A stretch of DNA of 10,949 nt, from contig JALVEG010000284.1 in NCBI GenBank assembly GCA_027031145.1, positions 1-10,949 of the forward strand, written 5' to 3'. The notes beneath the pieces are model-generated. The model worked only from the letters and a program-made list of their open reading frames with translations. It searched no databases and was not told the DNA's origin. This document shows positions 6,768 to 10,949 of the stretch, one piece after another; the stretch's first letter is position 1; each line of letters begins with the position of its first letter. Origin of the DNA: Saprospiraceae bacterium (GTDB lineage: Bacteria; Bacteroidota; Bacteroidia; Chitinophagales; Saprospiraceae). The translations under genes were made by a program, and so were the position numbers.

Positions 6768-8309
6768 TTATTTTATTTTCTCCCACTCGTACCCGATTAT
6801 ATTTCTTTTTTCACGGCTAAATTCAATGCCGATAAGGTAAATATTGTCAAAGTCCTGATATTTTTCAAAATATCTTTTCTCTTTGATTTGCCTTAGGGCA
6901 TTGCCGGTAGCTTTTTCGGTTAGCTTAAATTCAAAAATAAACACCTTGTCTTCGAGTTTGGCCGACAAATCCATTCTGCCGAGATTGGTGATATCTTCAG
7001 GTATAATATCCAAACCGATACTTGCAAGGTACGCATATACAACACTTCCATAATATCCCTCATACTCAAATAGTTTACTATTGATGAAATTGGTATATGA
7101 AATGGAAGCAAACACAGTAAAAAGAGCATCTCTGAAACCGTCCAAATCAGGTTTGTCAAGCATATTATAAATTTTGTCCTGATACTTCAATTTTTCCGTT
7201 ACTTGTCCGGTAAGATAGTTAATAAAAAGGTTGTTAAGCGATGTTTGAACTTCTTTGTTAGGCGTTTTCAATTTATATTTAATGCTAAATCCTGTGGGTA
7301 TTTTTTCGGTAATTGTCAAATATCCCGTTTGCCAAAGCAATGCAACCAATTCTATTCTTTCAACATCAAAAGTATTGAGAATTTCTTTACTGGCAATAAA
7401 ATTTTCCAATTCAGGAATATAATAATTCCGGGTTTTTAGCATATCTATAAGAAATGAAGGATTACCTGTTTCCCACCAATAGTTACTAAATTCAAATTTA
7501 TTGGAAATGAAAAGCAAAATATCAAACGGATTATAGACTTTGTCTCCAAAATAATTGTAACCATTGTACCATAGTTTTACTTTGTCCATATCTGCACCCT
7601 GCAAATGTTCGCTAAATACCGTCAATAAGTCATTGTGAGTATAACCGCATATATTGCCGTAATCCGGATGTAAAGTGATATCTTCAAGATTATTCAATCC
7701 GCTAAACAGGTTCATCTTAGAGAATTTGCTTACTCCGGTGATAAATACAAATTGGATATAAGCATCATTATCTTTGATGATGCCATAAAAGTCTTTCATC
7801 GCATCCCTCATCTGACGGGCTACATCCTTGTCGGTAATATTATCAAGGATAGGTTTGTCGTATTCATCTATAAGAATAACTACTTTTTGATTGTATTTTT
7901 TATATGATTCTTTTATTATATATTTAAAACAATCTTTTACATTTAGAGATTTTTTACATTCAATAACCAAATCTTCTTCTATATCCCCTAAAATACTTTT
8001 TAGTTGATGTTGTAATTTTTCAATTGTTTTTATTACACCTGATCCCAAACTTACTCTCAACACCGGATATTTCACCTCCCAATCCCATTTGTCATAAATA
8101 TACAATCCTTTGAAAAGCTCTTTATTCCCTTCAAAAATTTCTTTGAGTGTATCCAAAAACAAGCTTTTTCCAAATCGACGCGGACGGGAAAGGAAGTAAT
8201 ATCTTCCGTTATTTATCAAATTATAAGCTATTTTTGTTTTGTCAACATAAACAAACCCTTCTTTGATAATATCTGAAAATGTCTGTATTCCGATAGGTAG
8301 TTTTTTCAT
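6768..8309 (-). CDS. AAA-ATPase-like / PD-(D/E)XK nuclease-like protein
   Basis: A complete 513-residue protein. The N-terminal domain (about 1-300) has the Walker A-like motif of the AAA-ATPase_like family, PRRFGKS (43-49, in SRPRRFGKSLFL), a Walker B VVILIDEYDKP (143-153), FITGVSKFSK (189-198) and NYWWETGNP (276-284). The C-terminal domain (about 370-513) has the PD-(D/E)XK-type core GRMDL (444-448) followed by FIFEFKL (457-463), giving D447, E460 and K462 as candidate catalytic residues. This two-domain layout (PF09820 plus PF08011 families, from memory) is common and often multi-copy in anaerobic bacteria, and its cellular role is not established. All core motifs look intact, so this is not a pseudogene. 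The ATG at 8309 gives the family's usual start near MKKLPIGIQTF. There is no Shine-Dalgarno, as usual in Bacteroidota. It is oriented against both neighbours and flanked on both sides by 105-bp elements. Confidence 0.92.
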   Translation of the reverse strand: MKKLPIGIQTFSDIIKEGFVYVDKTKIAYNLINNGRYYFLSRPRRFGKSLFLDTLKEIFEGNKELFKGLYIYDKWDWEVKYPVLRVSLGSGVIKTIEKLQHQLKSILGDIEEDLVIECKKSLNVKDCFKYIIKESYKKYNQKVVILIDEYDKPILDNITDKDVARQMRDAMKDFYGIIKDNDAYIQFVFITGVSKFSKMNLFSGLNNLEDITLHPDYGNICGYTHNDLLTVFSEHLQGADMDKVKLWYNGYNYFGDKVYNPFDILLFISNKFEFSNYWWETGNPSFLIDMLKTRNYYIPELENFIASKEILNTFDVERIELVALLWQTGYLTITEKIPTGFSIKYKLKTPNKEVQTSLNNLFINYLTGQVTEKLKYQDKIYNMLDKPDLDGFRDALFTVFASISYTNFINSKLFEYEGYYGSVVYAYLASIGLDIIPEDITNLGRMDLSAKLEDKVFIFEFKLTEKATGNALRQIKEKRYFEKYQDFDNIYLIGIEFSREKRNIIGYEWEKIK

Positions 8310-8327
8310 ATTCCGGCTTTTTAAATG

Positions 8328-8335
8328 CTAAGATA
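8328..8335 (-). promoter_or_regulatory. Possible -7 box for the AAA/nuclease gene
   Basis: On the minus strand this reads TATCTTAG, seven of eight matches to the Bacteroidota -7 consensus TAnnTTTG, 18 nt upstream of the ATG. No clear TTTG is found about 20 nt further upstream; only a T-rich run is there. The resulting leader would be very short (about 12 nt). Tentative. Confidence 0.3.
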
Positions 8336-8374
8336 CGAAAAAAAACTTATTTACATAAAAGAGGAGAAACAGTG

Positions 8375-8479
8375 GGTGCATTTCATTTTTTCGCATAGCG
8401 GGTTGGGTTCTCCTTTATTTATCCCTTTGGGAGGAGTTAGAGGCGAGTTATGGAAAAAACGAAAAAATGAAATGCACCT
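8375..8479. mobile_element. 105-bp MITE-like inverted-repeat element, copy 2
   Basis: Same element and same orientation as 6516-6620, but with perfect 19-bp terminal inverted repeats (GGTGCATTTCATTTTTTCG at 8375-8393 against 8460-8478), so it is the better preserved copy. It is flanked by its own 9-bp near-perfect direct repeats, GAAACAGTG (8366-8374) and GAAACAGAG (8480-8488). These differ from those around copy 1, which shows a separate insertion event. The element lies 66 bp upstream of the AAA/nuclease start codon and about 118 bp upstream of the promoter at 8597, in a divergent intergenic region. It could act as a transcriptional barrier or a folded RNA element. Confidence 0.87.
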
Positions 8480-8561
8480 GAAACAGAGGTGTATTTAATT
8501 TTTTGTGAATTATACCTGTATTTTTGTGGATATAAGAACAAGAAAATTATTGATTTTTAAG

Positions 8562-8596
8562 TTTTTTTTAAAAAAAATCAAAAAACATATTAAAAA
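8562..8596 (+). promoter_or_regulatory. A/T tract upstream of promoter (UP-element-like)
   Basis: A run of eight T and eight A (8562-8577) followed by further A-rich sequence sits immediately upstream of the -33 TTTG. Such tracts bend DNA and can bind the RNA polymerase alpha subunit. The role here is inferred from position only. Confidence 0.35.
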
Positions 8597-8628
8597 TTTG
8601 TTTAATGTATGATTTTATTGTAGCTTTG
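8597..8628 (+). promoter_or_regulatory. Bacteroidota-type promoter for the 8917 gene
   Basis: TTTG (8597-8600), a 20-nt spacer and TAGCTTTG (8621-8628) match the -33 TTTG / -7 TAnnTTTG consensus exactly, with the canonical 19-21-nt spacing. Transcription would begin near 8632-8636, giving a leader of about 280 nt before the ATG at 8917. No gene lies between, so the secreted protein gene is the natural target. Confidence 0.75.
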
Positions 8629-8916
8629 CGTTTATGAAGTAGAGTATCTGTATTGAAGCTGCTTTATTTTGTCTAAATACCAACCTGTTAAATACTAATG
8701 TTGATTTCTTAAGTTAAGTGATAAATACAAAAATCAAGATGAAGCATTGGTAGTTTTATACTGATAAATTCGATTAAAAATATATTTCAAGTCACAACTG
8801 TCTGGTTTTAATTGAAAAAAATGGAAGTGATATTACTGATTGTTTTTAATAAATATTTTTGACTATAGTAAGACTATCAGTGCGTAATAAAATAATTTAT
8901 TAATAAATTTTTTAAG
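8629..8916 (+). other. Long AT-rich 5' leader of the 8917 gene
   Basis: About 280 nt with no long reading frame. It contains several very short ATG frames (8634, 8699, 8739 and a 13-codon one at 8821-8862) that are probably chance. Weak inverted repeats are visible, for example TTGATTT (8700-8706) with AAATCAA (8731-8737), and ACTGAT (8835-8840) with ATCAGT (8876-8881). I recognise no known riboswitch class. The ATG is preceded by AATTTTTTAAG, with no Shine-Dalgarno. Confidence 0.45.
8854..8861 (+). promoter_or_regulatory. Alternative proximal -7 box
   Basis: TATTTTTG fits the TAnnTTTG consensus and would start transcription about 45-50 nt before the ATG at 8917, but no TTTG lies about 20 nt upstream. 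In such AT-rich DNA a chance match is likely, so the upstream promoter is preferred. Confidence 0.25.
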
Positions 8917-10949
8917 ATGAAAAGAATATACTCTTTACTAACAACTGTTGCAGTTATAATTATTGTTACTGCAAATATCAATGCTCAAATTAGTGGTACG
9001 GTATTTAGAGATCTGCCTGTAACAGGTACAAGTCAAAATGTTTATGGTGTAAAAGAGGCTAATGAATCCGGTGTGGAAGGAGTTACCGTGACTGTATATC
9101 CGGGAGGAACATCTACTACTACTGCTGCAGACGGGACATATTCTATTTCCGCTACAGGGGCAGTAAGAATTGAATTTAGCGGTTGGCCTTCATATTTAAA
9201 GGAAAGTGCTGATGGTGGAGGAGTGAATTCATCGGTTCAATTTGTAGTAGCGCCTTCGAGTAATATAAATTTTGGATTGTATAATCCTGCGGATTTCAGT
9301 CAAGTTAATCCTCGAATTTCAACTTCTGTATTATATGAAGGTGAATATACAGGTGCTGCAAATGGTAAATATGGGCATTTATCAGTGCCGATTGAAGCTA
9401 CCGGACATCATTTTCAGTCTAATGGTAATCCTACCGGTGCTTTTCAAGGTACTACAATTGCAAATTTCGGGCAGATAGGTAGTACTTATGGATTGGCTTA
9501 TCAAGTAACAAAAAAAATATTATATCTTGGTGCATATCAAAAAAGGTTTTCCGGATATGGTTCAAATGGGCCCGATGCGATATATATGTTGGATGTAATC
9601 AATAACACTGTTGTAGGAGTTATAGAATTAGATGTTTTAACGGGAGTAAACGGGTCTACAGGTATGGATCCACATGATTTTACGACAACTTCTAATGGTG
9701 AGATATTGGATTTAGGTGTAAATAATTCAAGTTTTGATGGTGTTGGTAAAATAGGGTTTGGTGATATTGAGATATCAGAAGACTATAATACGCTGTTTGC
9801 CGTTAATTTGTATGATAGAAAAATATATGTAATTGATATTTCGGATGGAAATGTAGCTTCAGCAAGCATACTTCAAATATGGGATGCCCCGTCTCCATGT
9901 GGAGGAGGTACAGTTTCACGTCCGTTTGCTCTGGGGGTAAAAGATGGCAAACTATTTTTGGGATTAACTTGTGAAGATGCTTCAAATGCTTATGTCTATT
10001 CAACGGATATAGATATTACAAATTCGGCACCTGTTTTTAATATGGAATTAACAATTCCATTAAATTATACACGCCAACCAATATTGGATTCAGGTACATA
10101 TGGTGGTTCGGGTCCTGACGATATGTGGCATGCATGGGTAAATGACCCTACTACTATTTCACCTCTACCTGAAACAAATTCAAGTCATGAGATATGGTAT
10201 CCGCAACCAATGTTCACAGATATAGAATTTGATGCCAAAGGTTTAATTCTTGGTTTTAGGGACAGATTTGGAGATCAAACTGGAACAAATTTGCCTTTAT
10301 ATATGAATTCTGGACTGAAATGGGGAACAGCCGGAGGAGATATTATTAGAGCTTGTGGGACACCGGGTTCTTATAGTTTGGAAAGTGGAGTTTTAGGAGG
10401 AGGAGTTTGTGATGCTAGTACAGGGAAAAACAATTCAGGAGTAAATGGTTATGAATTTTATGCATGGGACGTATGGGCTTTAGATGGTTCTCCTAATCCA
10501 AATGGGAATGGAGGAAATAGCGGTTTTCACTGGGAGACAACCCAAGGAGGATTAGTTCAATTGCAAGGAAGTGAAGATGTGGTTACAACTGATATGGATC
10601 CACAGAGTGATTATAGTGGTGGAGTTTTAAGATTAAGAAATGATGGAATAAGAGTTGGAGGTGGTAATCATAGTTTTTATACATTATATGAAACAGGAAA
10701 TTATGGTGGAGGAGGTTCTCCTGATGCTTTGACATATGGAAAGGCAAATGGTTTGGGGGATTTAGAGCTTTTATCTGATCCTGCCCCGATAGAAATTGGT
10801 AATTTGGTTTGGGAAGATACAGATGGAGATGGAGTCCAAGATCCGGGTGAGCTTGGAATATCCGGAGTGACAGTAGAACTTAAACAAGGAGGTACGACGA
10901 TAGCTACAGCAATAACTGATGCCAATGGAAATTATATTTTTAGTAATGA
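8917..10949 (+). CDS. Secreted modular surface protein with SdrD_B domains (3' partial)
   Basis: The frame opens at the ATG at 8917 and stays open to the window edge (677 codons visible). Residues 1-23 form a Sec signal peptide: KR, a hydrophobic LLTTVAVIIIVTA core and a likely cut after NINA before Gln24. Residues 24-110 look like a Cna-B/SdrD_B-type domain (ISGTVFRD, GVEGVTVTVYPGG, ADGTYSIS). About 190-420 has repeated short strand patterns (AIYMLDV..NTVVGVIELD, GEILDLGVNNS, NTLFAVNLYDRKIYVIDIS) that suggest a beta-propeller. A Gly/Asp-rich region with GKANGLGDLEL follows, then a canonical SdrD_B domain from 626 (IGNLVWEDTDGDGVQD). In relatives the GLGDLE...IEIGN block commonly joins these two parts. 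More SdrD_B repeats and a T9SS sorting domain beyond the edge are expected but not seen. Its start is supported by the signal peptide and the upstream promoter. Confidence 0.9.
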   Translation, partial: MKRIYSLLTTVAVIIIVTANINAQISGTVFRDLPVTGTSQNVYGVKEANESGVEGVTVTVYPGGTSTTTAADGTYSISATGAVRIEFSGWPSYLKESADGGGVNSSVQFVVAPSSNINFGLYNPADFSQVNPRISTSVLYEGEYTGAANGKYGHLSVPIEATGHHFQSNGNPTGAFQGTTIANFGQIGSTYGLAYQVTKKILYLGAYQKRFSGYGSNGPDAIYMLDVINNTVVGVIELDVLTGVNGSTGMDPHDFTTTSNGEILDLGVNNSSFDGVGKIGFGDIEISEDYNTLFAVNLYDRKIYVIDISDGNVASASILQIWDAPSPCGGGTVSRPFALGVKDGKLFLGLTCEDASNAYVYSTDIDITNSAPVFNMELTIPLNYTRQPILDSGTYGGSGPDDMWHAWVNDPTTISPLPETNSSHEIWYPQPMFTDIEFDAKGLILGFRDRFGDQTGTNLPLYMNSGLKWGTAGGDIIRACGTPGSYSLESGVLGGGVCDASTGKNNSGVNGYEFYAWDVWALDGSPNPNGNGGNSGFHWETTQGGLVQLQGSEDVVTTDMDPQSDYSGGVLRLRNDGIRVGGGNHSFYTLYETGNYGGGGSPDALTYGKANGLGDLELLSDPAPIEIGNLVWEDTDGDGVQDPGELGISGVTVELKQGGTTIATAITDANGNYIFSN

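Noticed and set aside
6507..8488. Composite transposon made of the two 105-bp elements and the AAA/nuclease gene
   Set aside because: A composite unit should have one duplication at its outer edges. The outer flanks (GATGAATAG and GAAACAGAG) do not match, while each element has its own matching pair, so the copies inserted separately.
8562..8577. T8A8 palindrome as a terminator
   Set aside because: It has no GC stem and lies just upstream of a good promoter, so an A/T tract effect is more likely.
8821..8862. 13-codon ATG frame (MEVILLIVFNKYF) as a leader peptide gene
   Set aside because: It is very short, has no supporting start signals, and occurs in AT-rich DNA where such frames are common by chance.
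10701..10925. Minus-strand reading frame near the window end
   Set aside because: It lies opposite the well-supported SdrD_B coding sequence and its Pro/Ser-rich product is typical of the antisense of Gly-rich coding DNA.

Overview
The window is AT-rich and reads as a Bacteroidota (Bacteroidetes) chromosome. Three things support this: a type IX secretion (T9SS) C-terminal sorting domain on a giant repeat protein, a Bacteroidota-type promoter (TTTG, 20 nt, TAGCTTTG) and the lack of Shine-Dalgarno sequences before start codons. I cannot name the genus. No rRNA, tRNA or CRISPR array was seen.

Layout. (1) 2-6508, plus strand: the 3' part of a very large secreted surface protein; its start lies before the window. 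It carries eight ~150-residue repeats (278-3910), a DUF11-like/linker region (3911-4429), four SdrD_B-like domains (4430-5944) and a T9SS type A C-terminal domain. (2) 6509-6767: a 105-bp inverted-repeat MITE-like element inserted at the stop codon of gene 1, then a strong hairpin terminator. (3) 6768-8309, minus strand: an intact 513-residue AAA-ATPase-like/PD-(D/E)XK nuclease-like protein, convergent with gene 1. (4) 8310-8916: a possible start region for gene 3, a second copy of the 105-bp element, a canonical promoter and a ~280-nt AT-rich leader. (5) 8917 to the window end, plus strand: the 5' part of a second secreted modular protein, with a signal peptide, an SdrD_B/Cna-B-like domain, a probable beta-propeller-like region and the start of another SdrD_B domain.

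The two plus-strand genes share SdrD_B modules and probably form a locus of large cell-surface or adhesion proteins exported by Sec and, at least for the first, T9SS. The AAA/nuclease gene between them is unrelated in function and looks like an accessory insertion.

The most notable structures are two. First, the repeats in gene 1 are arranged as a three-type super-repeat (A-B-C)(A-B-C)(A-B) with an exact 1371-nt period and patches of perfect identity, including an apparent chimeric first repeat. Second, the two 105-bp elements bracket the AAA/nuclease gene in the same orientation, and each has its own 9-bp near-perfect target-site duplication, so they inserted separately.
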